NCBI GenBank assembly: GCA_947472885.1
Contig: CANJBX010000024.1
Coordinates: 1 to 52,941, forward strand
DNA length: 52,941 nt
Source of the DNA: Hyphomicrobiaceae bacterium
Lineage (GTDB): Bacteria; Pseudomonadota; Alphaproteobacteria; Rhizobiales; Xanthobacteraceae
Direction: 5' to 3'
Shown here one piece after another: positions 19,929 to 27,726 of the stretch (its first letter is position 1; each line of letters opens with the position of its first letter). A model generated the notes under the pieces. That model searched no databases. It saw only the letters and a program-made list of their open reading frames with translations, and was not told the DNA's origin. A program made the translations under genes and the position numbers.

Positions 19929-20404
19929 GCCGCTTCCTCCTCTTCGTCCGGGGCAGCGCGGCGCAACTCGACATCGAATGTCAGATCCAACGGAAGCTGG
20001 ATCGGTTCCTGGTCCGGGTGTGCGGCGTTCCAGTGGTCCTGATCGTAGGTCAGCATTACTCCGTCGCTGACCATTTGCTCACGTCGCATTACCAAGGACG
20101 CCTGCATCTGCGGGCGGGTCGCCTCTTCGATATCAATAAAGAGGTGGAGTTGCGTGGCTCCGTGCTTGGCCCGGATCGCATGGTACTTGCGAAACGGTTT
20201 GCCGGTATTCTTGTCGTACTCGATATCCTCGCGAGCCGCCTCAGTGAACTGCTTGGTCAGCATGTCCATCGGGTCAGCAGGGGTCGGCAACGGCCAGCCC
20301 TTCTTATGTGCCCATTTCGCGACTTCGCGCATATCGATTTCATGCGCGCCAGTCTCATCCTTCCAGCTACGGATGAGAGTCTGCAACTGTTTACGTTTCG
20401 ACAT
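19925..20404 (-). CDS. uncharacterised protein paired with HTH-ImmA/IrrE, transposon cargo
   Basis: A 159-residue soluble protein beginning MSKRKQLQTLIRSWKDETGAHEIDMREVAKWAHKKGWPLP, with a strongly acidic end (APDEEEEAA). The start at 20404 has a GGAG site, and an upstream in-frame start at 20446 would overlap the previous gene. It begins 11 bp after the stop of the ImmA/IrrE gene, so the two are surely co-transcribed. No membrane segments or known catalytic motifs are visible. I know of no assigned function. As the partner of an HTH-protease it could be that protein's substrate, a toxin or an effector. Confidence 0.75.
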   Translation of the reverse strand: MSKRKQLQTLIRSWKDETGAHEIDMREVAKWAHKKGWPLPTPADPMDMLTKQFTEAAREDIEYDKNTGKPFRKYHAIRAKHGATQLHLFIDIEEATRPQMQASLVMRREQMVSDGVMLTYDQDHWNAAHPDQEPIQLPLDLTFDVELRRAAPDEEEEAA

Positions 20405-20415
20405 ATCAGCTCCGA

Positions 20416-21561
20416 TTAGGTGCCGAGCGGGGCAATATCGCCCCATCCATCCGTGATCGCATTCGGCGTGACGATCGATCGTACTTTCGCTAGGTGGTTT
20501 ACGAACCGATCGTATCGACCTGTTCGATGCCTCAACTGACCTGCAATTAGCCCTGGGTGGACGTGGATCATCTTCGCAAAAGCAAGAATGTCGGCCTCAC
20601 GGAAGAAAGGCTCTTTTCTTACAATAAATGCGTCCATCATTTTTGTCGGAACGCAAAACTCTGCGGCAGCCGAGTTTGCCACGCGCTCTTCGTCTTCTAC
20701 TCCATTACCAACTCCGGCTCTTTCCCCTTCCAGCTCCGCATCGAACATGATGGCTGTTGACAGGCCGTGCCGCTCTTTTAGGTGTTCCATTTCGTGCCGA
20801 AGGACGAACCAGAAGTTATCAATCCGGTCATGCCGCATAGACATCGCAATTACGGGCGAGGTCTCGTTCAGCCAAAAGCAAACGCCATCAATCTTAGAAG
20901 ATGGGAGAGCCTCGACGATCAGGAATCGAATGCCGCTCTCTGCGAGGATGCGCGGGACCTTGCGCGCTTCTTCGGGGGCAGAGAGCAGAGCCTTCAGTTT
21001 TGAAATTGTGGTCGGGATCGCAGCGGGCGAATATTTTGCAACGAGCATATCGCTGGCGATTTGTTTGACCCTATAGAACCACGCGAATTGCGCGGCTGTC
21101 AGCGGAGTGTTCACCTCCGTTTTCTTGGCGGCGAACGGCAGAAATTCTATGTCTTCAATCCGGTTCGCATTGAAGAATCGCATAAGCTCCGCTGGCACAG
21201 CTTTGTCGCGGGCGTCCTTCCCTTTGATCCACCCGCGCCGGATCATGTCTCCCACGGGGAGATCGCCGAACAGCTTGGCGCGCACGTTCCGATCTGGGTC
21301 AGGCCTGCGCGTAATGCGCGCCCGCGCAAGGTCATACTCTTGCTGGAGGCCAAGGAAGCGTTCAGCGGGAACCCCGAAAAGCTCCTCGAGTGACAACGCC
21401 AACTCCGCATCGACGGGCCTCTTGTCGGCAACGATCCGGTTCACGCCGGTCTCGTCGATTCCGAGTACAAGCGCCAGCACACGCTGGGTCCAGCCGCGAT
21501 CCTTTAGAAGCGCCTCAAGAAGCTGCCCCGGAGTGCGAAAGCTGGTCGATTCCAATTCCAT
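20416..21561 (-). CDS. HTH (XRE/HigA-like) regulator with ImmA/IrrE metallopeptidase domain
   Basis: About 381 residues. The N-terminus is a helix-turn-helix of the HigA/XRE kind (GQLLEALLKDRGWTQRVLALVLGIDETGVNRIVADKRPVD). The C-terminal half is an ImmA/IrrE zinc peptidase with the HExxH motif in LRHEMEHLKERH. Proteins of this design cleave or bind repressors and antitoxins and commonly regulate mobile elements, stress responses or toxin-antitoxin pairs. I choose ATG 21561 (MELESTSF); the frame is open to 21621 but that region is probably promoter. It is divergent from the transposase gene, 83 bp apart. It heads a two-gene operon with the 159-residue protein. Confidence 0.82.
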   Translation of the reverse strand: MELESTSFRTPGQLLEALLKDRGWTQRVLALVLGIDETGVNRIVADKRPVDAELALSLEELFGVPAERFLGLQQEYDLARARITRRPDPDRNVRAKLFGDLPVGDMIRRGWIKGKDARDKAVPAELMRFFNANRIEDIEFLPFAAKKTEVNTPLTAAQFAWFYRVKQIASDMLVAKYSPAAIPTTISKLKALLSAPEEARKVPRILAESGIRFLIVEALPSSKIDGVCFWLNETSPVIAMSMRHDRIDNFWFVLRHEMEHLKERHGLSTAIMFDAELEGERAGVGNGVEDEERVANSAAAEFCVPTKMMDAFIVRKEPFFREADILAFAKMIHVHPGLIAGQLRHRTGRYDRFVNHLAKVRSIVTPNAITDGWGDIAPLGT

Positions 21562-21616
21562 AGGCCGAGAATAGCGAACTTGCGCAAAATCGCAAACTGA
21601 AATTAATGCTTGCGTT

Positions 21617-21627
21617 TTCAAACTGAA
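21617..21627. repeat. internal copy of the terminal-repeat core
   Basis: TTTCAAACTGA matches 11 bases of the right terminal repeat in the same orientation. It lies 18 bp before the transposase start and between the two divergent genes. It may be the relic of an older element end, or a transposase-binding site in its own promoter region. Confidence 0.5.
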
Positions 21628-21644
21628 CTTTTCATAGTTTGGAC

Positions 21645-22538
21645 ATGAATAAGCTCCCCCTCGCGACCCGCACCCAAATCCTCGCCATGCTCTGCGAGGG
21701 CTCGTCGATGCGGTCGATTTCGAGGGTTTGCGACGTTTCGATCAACACCGTGTCCAAGCTCCTGATCGACGCCGGCAAGGCTTGCGCCGCCTTCCATGAT
21801 GAGACCGTTCGGGGCGTGAAGTCCCGCCGCGTTCAGGTCGATGAAATCTGGTCGTTCACCGCCGCGAAGCAGAAGAACGTCGGCTCCATGAAAAAGCCGA
21901 TTGAGGGCGCGGGCGACACCTGGACCTGGACCGCCTTGGATGCCGACACCAAGTTGATCGTTACGTGGTTGGTTGGCGGCCGTGACAGCGACTACGCTAT
22001 CGCATTCATGGATGACCTGCGGGACCGGCTGGCGAACCGCGTTCAACTCACCAGCGACGGCCACAAGGCATATCTGGAAGCCGTTGAGGGTGCCTTTGGC
22101 GGCGACGTGGACTACGCGATGCTGATCAAGATGTACGGCGCGACCTCAGAGAGTGCCAAGGGCCGCTACAGCCCCGCTGAGTGCATCGGCGCCCGCAAGG
22201 AGCGGATCGAGGGCAATCCCGATTTGAAGCATGTCAGCACGTCCTACGCGGAACGGCAGAACCTCACGATGCGGATGCAGATGCGCCGCTTTACCCGGCT
22301 CACCAATGCGTTCTCCAAGAAATTCGACAACCACATGCACATGGTTGCGCTCTATACCGTCTGGTACAATTTCGTGAAGCAGCATAAGAGCCTGAAGGGT
22401 GTTTCCCCGGCCATGGCGGCGGACGTCAGCAAAACCCTCTGGTCCATGACCGACCTTGCCGAGATGGTCGATGCTGCCGCGCCGAAGCCGGGAAAGCGCG
22501 GCCCGTACAAAAAGACGGCCGATCAAATTTCAAACTGA
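21645..22538 (+). CDS. DDE transposase (IS1/IS1595-like)
   Basis: A 297-residue transposase beginning MNKLPLATRTQILAMLCEGSSMRSISRVCDVSINTVSKLL, an HTH for end binding. The catalytic core has VDEIWSF (Asp66), the second Asp in SDGHKAY, and the RNxT-like block around NLTMRMQMRRFTRLTNAFSKK with a downstream acidic residue. Similar proteins are usually labelled IS1-family or IS1595-family. A TTG six bases upstream is the only other start. The final residues (ISN-stop) are encoded by the right terminal repeat. It looks intact. Confidence 0.9.
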   Translation: MNKLPLATRTQILAMLCEGSSMRSISRVCDVSINTVSKLLIDAGKACAAFHDETVRGVKSRRVQVDEIWSFTAAKQKNVGSMKKPIEGAGDTWTWTALDADTKLIVTWLVGGRDSDYAIAFMDDLRDRLANRVQLTSDGHKAYLEAVEGAFGGDVDYAMLIKMYGATSESAKGRYSPAECIGARKERIEGNPDLKHVSTSYAERQNLTMRMQMRRFTRLTNAFSKKFDNHMHMVALYTVWYNFVKQHKSLKGVSPAMAADVSKTLWSMTDLAEMVDAAAPKPGKRGPYKKTADQISN

Positions 22539-22547
22539 GACACTACC

Positions 22548-22555
22548 TGCATTCC
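22548..22555. repeat. 8-bp target-site duplication, right copy
   Basis: TGCATTCC follows the right terminal repeat and equals 19424-19431. Removing 19432-22555 would restore the uninterrupted divergent promoter region. Confidence 0.95.
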
Positions 22556-22562
22556 AGGGGGT

Positions 22563-22591
22563 TTGACGGCAAAAGGTCGCAGGCGTAGTTT
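22563..22591 (+). promoter_or_regulatory. candidate sigma-70 promoter of the oxygenase operon
   Basis: A -35-like TTGACG (22563-22568), a 17-base spacer and a -10-like TAGTTT (22586-22591) lie 48 bp before the oxygenase ATG. The site begins only 7 bp beyond the right target duplication, so the promoter core survived the insertion. Any upstream activator site would now be displaced by 3.1 kb. Confidence 0.45.
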
Positions 22592-22639
22592 CTGACCATA
22601 TTTCGCGGGTTTTCTCAAATCCAAACAACGGGCTCGCGC

Positions 22640-23926
22640 ATGCTCCGCAAAGAACAAAACGACCTCCTGACCCAGACCGGCCCTGGCACCGGCGGCGGGC
22701 GGCTGTTCCGCTGCTACTGGCTCCCCGCCCTGCTGGCGGAGGAACTTCCCGAGAACGAATGCCCGCCGGTGCGGGTGAAGCTCCTGTCCGAGCGCCTGCT
22801 GGCATTCCGTGACAGCGAAGGCCGCTATGGCCTGATCGACGAATTCTGCGCCCATCGCGGCGTGTCGCTGTGGTTCGGCCGCAACGAGCAGTCCGGCCTG
22901 CGCTGCCCCTATCACGGCTGGAAATACGACCACACCGGCCAGTGCATCGATGTGCCGTCGGAGCCTGCCGAGTCCGGATTCTGCGGCAAGATCAAACTGA
23001 AATCCTATCCGCTGGTCGAGCGCGGCGGCGTGCTGTGGACCTACATGGGTCCGCCGGAACTGCAGCCTGAGTTGCCGGAATGGGAATTCACCACCGTGCC
23101 GGCCGACCGCCGCTTCGTCGCCAAGCGCACGCAGGAATGCAACTGGTTGCAGGCGATGGAAGGCGGCATCGACTCGAGCCACGTCTCGTTCCTGCATTCG
23201 GGCGAGCTCAATTCCGATCCGCTGTTCAAGGGCGCGAAAGGCAACCAGTATAATCTCAACGACACCAAGCCGCATTTCGAGGTCGTCGAAAGCCCTGGCG
23301 GGCTATACATCGGCGCGCGGCGCAACGCGGAGAACGGCAATTACTACTGGCGCATCACGCCGTGGGTGATGCCGAGCTTCACCATGATCCCGCCGCGCGG
23401 CGATCATCCGGTGCATGGCCATTTCTGGGTGCCCATCGACGACGAGAACTGCTGGGCGTGGAGCTTCGACTATCGCATCACGAAGGCGCTGACGCGCGAC
23501 CAGCTTCAGGCGATGAATGAAGGCAAGGGCATCTATGTCACGTTCGTTCCCGGTACCTATCGCCCGGCGCAGAACAAGGACAACGACTACCTGATGGACC
23601 GCGCCGCGCAGCGCACAGGCAAGACTTACAGCGGCGTCTGGGGCATCGCCATGCAGGATGCGTCGTTGCAGGAAAGCATGGGTCCGGTTGTCGATCGCAC
23701 CAGGGAAAATCTCGTCTCGACCGACAACGGCATCATCATGGCGCGCCATAGCCTGCTGCGCGCCGCCAAGGCACTGATGGAAAAAGGCACGCTGCCGCCC
23801 GGCGTCGATGTGGCTCACCAGAAAATCCGCTCGGCTGCCGTTGTGCTGCCGCCGGATCAGCCATTCAAGGATGCGGCGAAGGATGCGCTGGTCGCCCAGA
23901 CCGGCGTGGCCCATGCTTCGGTGTAG
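22640..23926 (+). CDS. Rieske non-heme iron oxygenase, large subunit (phthalate dioxygenase-like)
   Basis: A 428-residue terminal oxygenase. The Rieske centre is Cys70-x-His72 (CAHRGVSL) and Cys89-x2-His92 (CPYHGWKY). The mononuclear iron site is GGIDSSHVSFLH, with Asp178 as the bridging acid and His181/His186 as ligands. The sequence fits the phthalate/phenoxybenzoate dioxygenase group, whose alpha subunits work without a beta subunit and include dioxygenases and O-demethylases for aromatic acids. It is the first of three plus-strand genes and the partner of the ferredoxin at 19109 and reductase at 24448. The substrate is not readable from sequence. Confidence 0.88.
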   Translation: MLRKEQNDLLTQTGPGTGGGRLFRCYWLPALLAEELPENECPPVRVKLLSERLLAFRDSEGRYGLIDEFCAHRGVSLWFGRNEQSGLRCPYHGWKYDHTGQCIDVPSEPAESGFCGKIKLKSYPLVERGGVLWTYMGPPELQPELPEWEFTTVPADRRFVAKRTQECNWLQAMEGGIDSSHVSFLHSGELNSDPLFKGAKGNQYNLNDTKPHFEVVESPGGLYIGARRNAENGNYYWRITPWVMPSFTMIPPRGDHPVHGHFWVPIDDENCWAWSFDYRITKALTRDQLQAMNEGKGIYVTFVPGTYRPAQNKDNDYLMDRAAQRTGKTYSGVWGIAMQDASLQESMGPVVDRTRENLVSTDNGIIMARHSLLRAAKALMEKGTLPPGVDVAHQKIRSAAVVLPPDQPFKDAAKDALVAQTGVAHASV

Positions 23927-23932
23927 CGCCTC

Positions 23933-24445
23933 ATGCTGAGCGAAAGCGCACGCGCAACGGCAGCGGCGGAATCCCGCTTCCGTATTACCGCGCCGAATTC
24001 GCTGCCGCGTTCAGTCAAGGTCGTCGCGCTCGATGTGCCGAGTGAGAAGACCGTCAAGCATCTGGCGGCGCACGGCTGGCGCAGCGCCAGCTTCTTCACG
24101 GCGTCGGCCTTTGCCAGTGCGCCGCATACCACGGCGGAATTTTCCATGCAGGGCTGGCTGAGCGACCTCACCGGCCGCACCAAGAACCTGATCGACGAAG
24201 TGGCATCTGCCGACCTGATGGTGATGATCGCTTCTGCCGGCGAGAACGCGCAGGCCGCGGCCATCATCGGCGAAGCCTGCCAGTTGCACCATGTCATGAC
24301 GACGGCGCTGGTGCTGGGCGCGGAAAACGCAGCGGAAGAGCCGATGGCGCAGACGCTCGCGCAACTGCGTCCCTACGCCAACATGCTCGTGACCGCCGCG
24401 TCGGAAGACTATATCGCCGACATGCTGACGGCCCTGCGGGCATAA
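23933..24445 (+). CDS. uncharacterised protein in the Rieske oxygenase operon
   Basis: A 170-residue soluble protein placed 6 bp after the oxygenase and 2 bp before the reductase, so it is translated with them. The sequence alternates strands and helices in a Rossmann-like way (VKVVALDVPSEKTVKHLAAHGW, then SADLMVMIASAGENAQAAAIIGEACQLHHVMTTALVLG, then YANMLVTAASEDYIADMLTAL). It has no cysteine cluster and no clear cofactor motif. I do not recognise it. Tight linkage suggests an accessory or regulatory role in the oxygenase system, but that is inference. Confidence 0.7.
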   Translation: MLSESARATAAAESRFRITAPNSLPRSVKVVALDVPSEKTVKHLAAHGWRSASFFTASAFASAPHTTAEFSMQGWLSDLTGRTKNLIDEVASADLMVMIASAGENAQAAAIIGEACQLHHVMTTALVLGAENAAEEPMAQTLAQLRPYANMLVTAASEDYIADMLTALRA

Positions 24446-24447
24446 GC

Positions 24448-25671
24448 ATGAGCCGCAAAATCCTCGTCATCGGCGGCGGCCCCGCCGGCACCTGGGCTGC
24501 CATCTCGGCCAAGAAGCAAGACCCAACCGCCGAGGTGACACTGCTGACGTCCGAACATTGCGAACCCTACGAAAAGCCGCCGCTATCCAAAGGCGTGCTG
24601 ACAGGCAAGGCAAAGTTCGATGACGCGCTGATTGCCGGACCCAAGGGCCTCGCCGGGTACGGCGTCGTGCTGGAACGCGAAACGCATTGCACCGCCATCG
24701 ACCGCAGGGCCAGGACCGTTACGACGCGAGGCGGGAAATCCTACGTCTATGATGTGCTGGTGCTGGCCACCGGATCGTTCGCGCGCGAATTGCCGCCGCT
24801 GCCGCTCGGCATGCCGCGCGTGCACTATTTACGCACGGAGGCGCACGCCCATTCGCTCAAGCGCGAACTTGAGCAAGCCAAGACGCTGGTCGTCGTCGGG
24901 GCGGGCCTGATCGGCCTTGAGGTCGCAAGCTCGGCCCGCACGCTCGGCGTCAAGACCATCGTGCTGGAAGTCGCGCCGCGTATTCTCGCCCGCGTGACGG
25001 ACGAGGAAACCGGCGCGCGCATTCACAAACGTCATGTCGAACACGACGTCGATATTCGCCTCAACACCGGCATGTCCGGTGTCGAGAAATTACCCGATGG
25101 CCGCGTTGGCATTGTCGCAAACGGCGAGACGATTGCCGCCGATCTCGTGGTGATCGGCGCGGGCGCGATTGCCGACACGCAACTTGCTGCCGCCGCCGGC
25201 CTCGCCTGCGACAATGGCATCGTTGTCGATGAACATGGCCGCACGTCTGACCCGGATATTTTCGCGGCGGGCGACGTGGTCCGCTTTCCGGGGCCACATG
25301 GACTGGTGCGGCTCGAAGACTGGCGGCACGCGCAGGACCACGGCGCGGTTGCGGGAAAAAATGCCGCCGGCGCGAGCGAGGTTTACAAGCCGACGCCGTC
25401 GTTCTGGTCGGAGCAATACGATCTGTATCTGCAAGGTGTCGGCTGGGCGCCGCCGAAGCCCGGCCAATATCTGCACCGGCCGCTCGCCGGGAACGCGTCC
25501 ATCGTGTTCCAGACCGACGGCAACCAGCTTGTCTATGCGCTTGCGATCAACGCGCAGCGCGACATCGCCACCGCGCGGAGGCTGATCGAACGGAAGATTC
25601 CGGTCGATGCGGCGGCGCTAGTCGATCCGGCGAAACCGCTGGCGGATATGCTCAAGGCGAAAGCGAGTTAG
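24448..25671 (+). CDS. NAD(P)H:ferredoxin reductase of the oxygenase system (FAD-dependent)
   Basis: A 407-residue reductase of the BphG/rubredoxin-reductase type. It has an FAD-binding GGGPAGTWAA at the start, the LATGS motif, a second dinucleotide fold VVVGAGLIGLEVA near residue 150 for NAD(P)H, and the FAD-closing DPDIFAAGDVV around 270. The C-terminal dimer domain has FWSEQYDLYLQGVGWA. It would pass electrons to the Rieske ferredoxin encoded at 19109. It starts 2 bp after the unknown 170-residue gene and closes the operon. Confidence 0.9.
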   Translation: MSRKILVIGGGPAGTWAAISAKKQDPTAEVTLLTSEHCEPYEKPPLSKGVLTGKAKFDDALIAGPKGLAGYGVVLERETHCTAIDRRARTVTTRGGKSYVYDVLVLATGSFARELPPLPLGMPRVHYLRTEAHAHSLKRELEQAKTLVVVGAGLIGLEVASSARTLGVKTIVLEVAPRILARVTDEETGARIHKRHVEHDVDIRLNTGMSGVEKLPDGRVGIVANGETIAADLVVIGAGAIADTQLAAAAGLACDNGIVVDEHGRTSDPDIFAAGDVVRFPGPHGLVRLEDWRHAQDHGAVAGKNAAGASEVYKPTPSFWSEQYDLYLQGVGWAPPKPGQYLHRPLAGNASIVFQTDGNQLVYALAINAQRDIATARRLIERKIPVDAAALVDPAKPLADMLKAKAS

Positions 25672-25698
25672 GCCGTGAGCGTGAGGCGAATGCCGCTG

Positions 25699-25819
25699 CA
25701 CTCCCTCTCCCCGTGAACGGGGAGAGGGTCGGGGTGAGGGGCCTGTTGCAAAACAACAAACTTCCCCTCACCCGGATCGCAGTGCGATCCGACCTCTCCC
25801 CGTACACGGGGAGAGGTAA
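25699..25819. repeat. palindromic intergenic repeat, copy 2
   Basis: Same design as 14880-15039: it opens CACTCCCTCTCCCCG, has inner arms GGGGTGAGGGG and CCCCTCACCC, a GGATCGCAGTGCGATCC hairpin, and closes GGGGAGAGGTAA. It sits between the convergent reductase and MetE-like genes and could fold at the end of either transcript. Confidence 0.85.
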
Positions 25820-25825
25820 GAAAGA

Positions 25826-26932
25826 TCAGCCCCACACTTCCTTCGCCACCTCGCACACCAGCCGCAGCTTGGCTTCCTGATCCGCAGCCGTCACCGGATT
25901 GCCCGCCACCGTCGATGCAAAGCCGCACTGCGGGCTGATCGCCAGCCGGTCGAGATCGACCACCTTCGCCGCTTCATCGATACGCGAACACAATGCCGCA
26001 AGCTGCTCAAGCTGCGGCGTCTTGCTGCTGACAAGGCCCAGCACCACGCCCTTGCCCTTGACGAACCGCAACGGCGAGAAATCGCCGGCACGCGGCGTGT
26101 CAAACTCCAGCAGGAAGTGATTGACCTTGGTATTCGCAAAAAACCGCTCCGCAACCGCGTCGTAACCGCCGGCGGAAAGGTAATGCCCCTTGAAATTGCC
26201 ACGGCAGACATGGACCCCGATGGCGACATCCGCCGGCGCACCGGCGACACACTGGTTGATGGCTTCGATGTAGAGATCGATCAACGCATCGGGATTCTGC
26301 CCCACCGCTTCGACGCTGCGGCGGATCGCGGGATCGCACAGCATCGCAATCGCGACTTCATCGAGCTGGATGTAGCGGCAACCGGCGGCGGCAAGCTCGG
26401 CGATTTCCTGCGCAAAGACCTTCGCCAGATCGGCGAAGAACACCTTGGCGTCGTCGTAGACCTTTGGATCGGCGAAATCGCCGCAGCGGTAGAAGTGCAT
26501 GGTGGACGGCGCCGGCAGCGTGATCTTCGGCGTCGCCTTGGTCTCGCCCTTCATGAAAACAAATTCGTCGAGCGCCAGCGCCTGCACACGCTTGAGCTTG
26601 CCGGCTGCGTAGGTGCCGGTGAACTCCAGTTCGTGGCCCTCGTCGTTGCGGAACTTGAACTCCGCCGGCTTGATGACAAAGCCACCGACGCGCTCGACGA
26701 ACCGGCCCCAATAGGACGAGCGGCGAAACTCGCCGTCGTTGACGACCTTGAGATCCACTTCCTCTTGCATCGCAATGACGCCGCGAATGCTGTCGTCGAG
26801 AATTTTATTGAACTCGGCATCGTTGATTTTCTTGGCGGCATGATCGCGGAATGCCTGCCGCAGCGCGGGCGGGCGCAACAGACTGCCGACGTGATCGGCG
26901 CGGAACGGCGGCTGACCGGACTTGAATTGCAT
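25826..26932 (-). CDS. cobalamin-independent methionine synthase-like protein (MetE C-terminal family)
   Basis: About 368 residues, corresponding to the C-terminal catalytic barrel of MetE only. Blocks include FRADHVGSLLRPPALR at the start, YIQLDEVAIAML in the middle and the metal-site segments GVHVCRGN and ISPQCGFAS. Family members move methyl groups to thiols or, in relatives, act on epoxyalkane:coenzyme M adducts. The start at 26932 has a strong GGGAGG site; a longer frame to 26980 is less likely. Position beside an oxygenase operon could hint at handling methyl groups or C1 units, but this is speculative. Confidence 0.8.
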   Translation of the reverse strand: MQFKSGQPPFRADHVGSLLRPPALRQAFRDHAAKKINDAEFNKILDDSIRGVIAMQEEVDLKVVNDGEFRRSSYWGRFVERVGGFVIKPAEFKFRNDEGHELEFTGTYAAGKLKRVQALALDEFVFMKGETKATPKITLPAPSTMHFYRCGDFADPKVYDDAKVFFADLAKVFAQEIAELAAAGCRYIQLDEVAIAMLCDPAIRRSVEAVGQNPDALIDLYIEAINQCVAGAPADVAIGVHVCRGNFKGHYLSAGGYDAVAERFFANTKVNHFLLEFDTPRAGDFSPLRFVKGKGVVLGLVSSKTPQLEQLAALCSRIDEAAKVVDLDRLAISPQCGFASTVAGNPVTAADQEAKLRLVCEVAKEVWG

Positions 26933-27067
26933 TGATTTTCCTCCCTGCCCCGAGGGTCCACACGCCAACGTGAAGGTCAAGCCGAGAAAATCCGGCTTCG
27001 CTGGAACGAAACCGGGTGTATTCTGATCCGTAACTGGACAGAGCCCACACGCCGGATGCCGTCTGCC

Positions 27068-27661
27068 ATGAAATCTTCAGTAATCAACCGCCGCCACGCC
27101 CTGATGATGCTCGCCGGAGCGCCGCTGGCACTCTCTCATGCTGCCCCAGCACTGGCACAAACACAGGCTCCTGCCATGAGCAAGCTCACCGCCTTCGCCT
27201 TCAGCTTCACCGGACTCGACGGCGCAAGCATCAGGCTCGCGGATTACGCGGGCAAGCCGATCCTCGTCGTCAATACGGCGTCGCAATGCGGATACACGCC
27301 GCAGTTCACCGGCCTGCAGGAACTCTGGACACGGTTTCATGATCGCGGGCTGATGATCGTCGCGGTGCCGTCGAACGATTTTGGCGGCCAGGAACCGGGC
27401 GGGGCGCAGGAGATTTCTGCAACCGCGAACACCCACTATGGCGTGAAATTTCCCATCGCGGCGAAGGCCGCGGTCAAGGGCGCGAACGCGCATCCGTTCT
27501 TCAAGTGGGCCGCGGCCGAGCGGCCGCGCGAAATACCCAAGTGGAATTTCCACAAGTACCTGATCGGCGACGACGGCCGTATCGCCGCCGTGTTCGCAAC
27601 GGAAGTGGAACCGACGGATACGCGGGTGGTGACGGCGATTGCGAAGGAATTGCAGACTTAA
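27068..27661 (+). CDS. glutathione peroxidase family protein, exported
   Basis: A 197-residue thiol peroxidase. The N-terminus reads MKSSVINRRHALMMLAG and ends ALAQ, a signal sequence with a Tat-like NRRHALMML. The catalytic Cys74 is in NTASQCGYTPQFTGLQELW, and the later Trp/Asn partners appear in PKWNFHKYLI. Selenocysteine is replaced by cysteine, as usual in bacteria. It would reduce peroxides in the periplasm, probably using thioredoxin-type donors. An in-frame ATG at 27056 is the alternative start. Confidence 0.88.
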   Translation: MKSSVINRRHALMMLAGAPLALSHAAPALAQTQAPAMSKLTAFAFSFTGLDGASIRLADYAGKPILVVNTASQCGYTPQFTGLQELWTRFHDRGLMIVAVPSNDFGGQEPGGAQEISATANTHYGVKFPIAAKAAVKGANAHPFFKWAAAERPREIPKWNFHKYLIGDDGRIAAVFATEVEPTDTRVVTAIAKELQT

Positions 27662-27670
27662 TCAGCGGAC

Positions 27671-27701
27671 AAAAAAACGGCGCGTCCCGAAGGCCGCGCC
27701 G
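27671..27701 (-). terminator. rho-independent terminator of the VOC gene
   Basis: Stem CGGCGCG/CGCGCCG (27678-27684 with 27695-27701) has a 10-base loop. On the minus strand a run of seven T follows it. It ends the leftward transcript from 28302, convergent with the peroxidase gene. Confidence 0.85.
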
Positions 27702-27726
27702 CAATTACGACAGATAAACGAAGCGA

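Larger units (their letters stand above)
19432..22547. mobile_element. IS1595-like transposon with cargo genes (3116 bp)
   Basis: The ends are perfect 22-bp inverted repeats at 19432-19453 and 22526-22547 (outer bases GGTAGTGTCTCAGTTTGAAA). They are flanked by 8-bp duplications TGCATTCC. This size of duplication and the transposase type fit the IS1595 family, in which members with passenger genes are known. Contents from left: a small membrane protein (minus), a 72-residue basic protein (plus), a 159-residue protein (minus), an HTH-ImmA/IrrE protein (minus) and the transposase (plus). The last transposase codons lie within the right terminal repeat. Intact ends and target duplication point to a fairly recent insertion. 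The cargo portion is visibly richer in A+T than the flanks. Confidence 0.93.

Noticed and set aside
19432-22547. The cargo-bearing element as an integron or prophage fragment
   Set aside because: No integrase, attachment site or phage structural gene is present. Terminal repeats, target duplication and a DDE transposase explain it fully.
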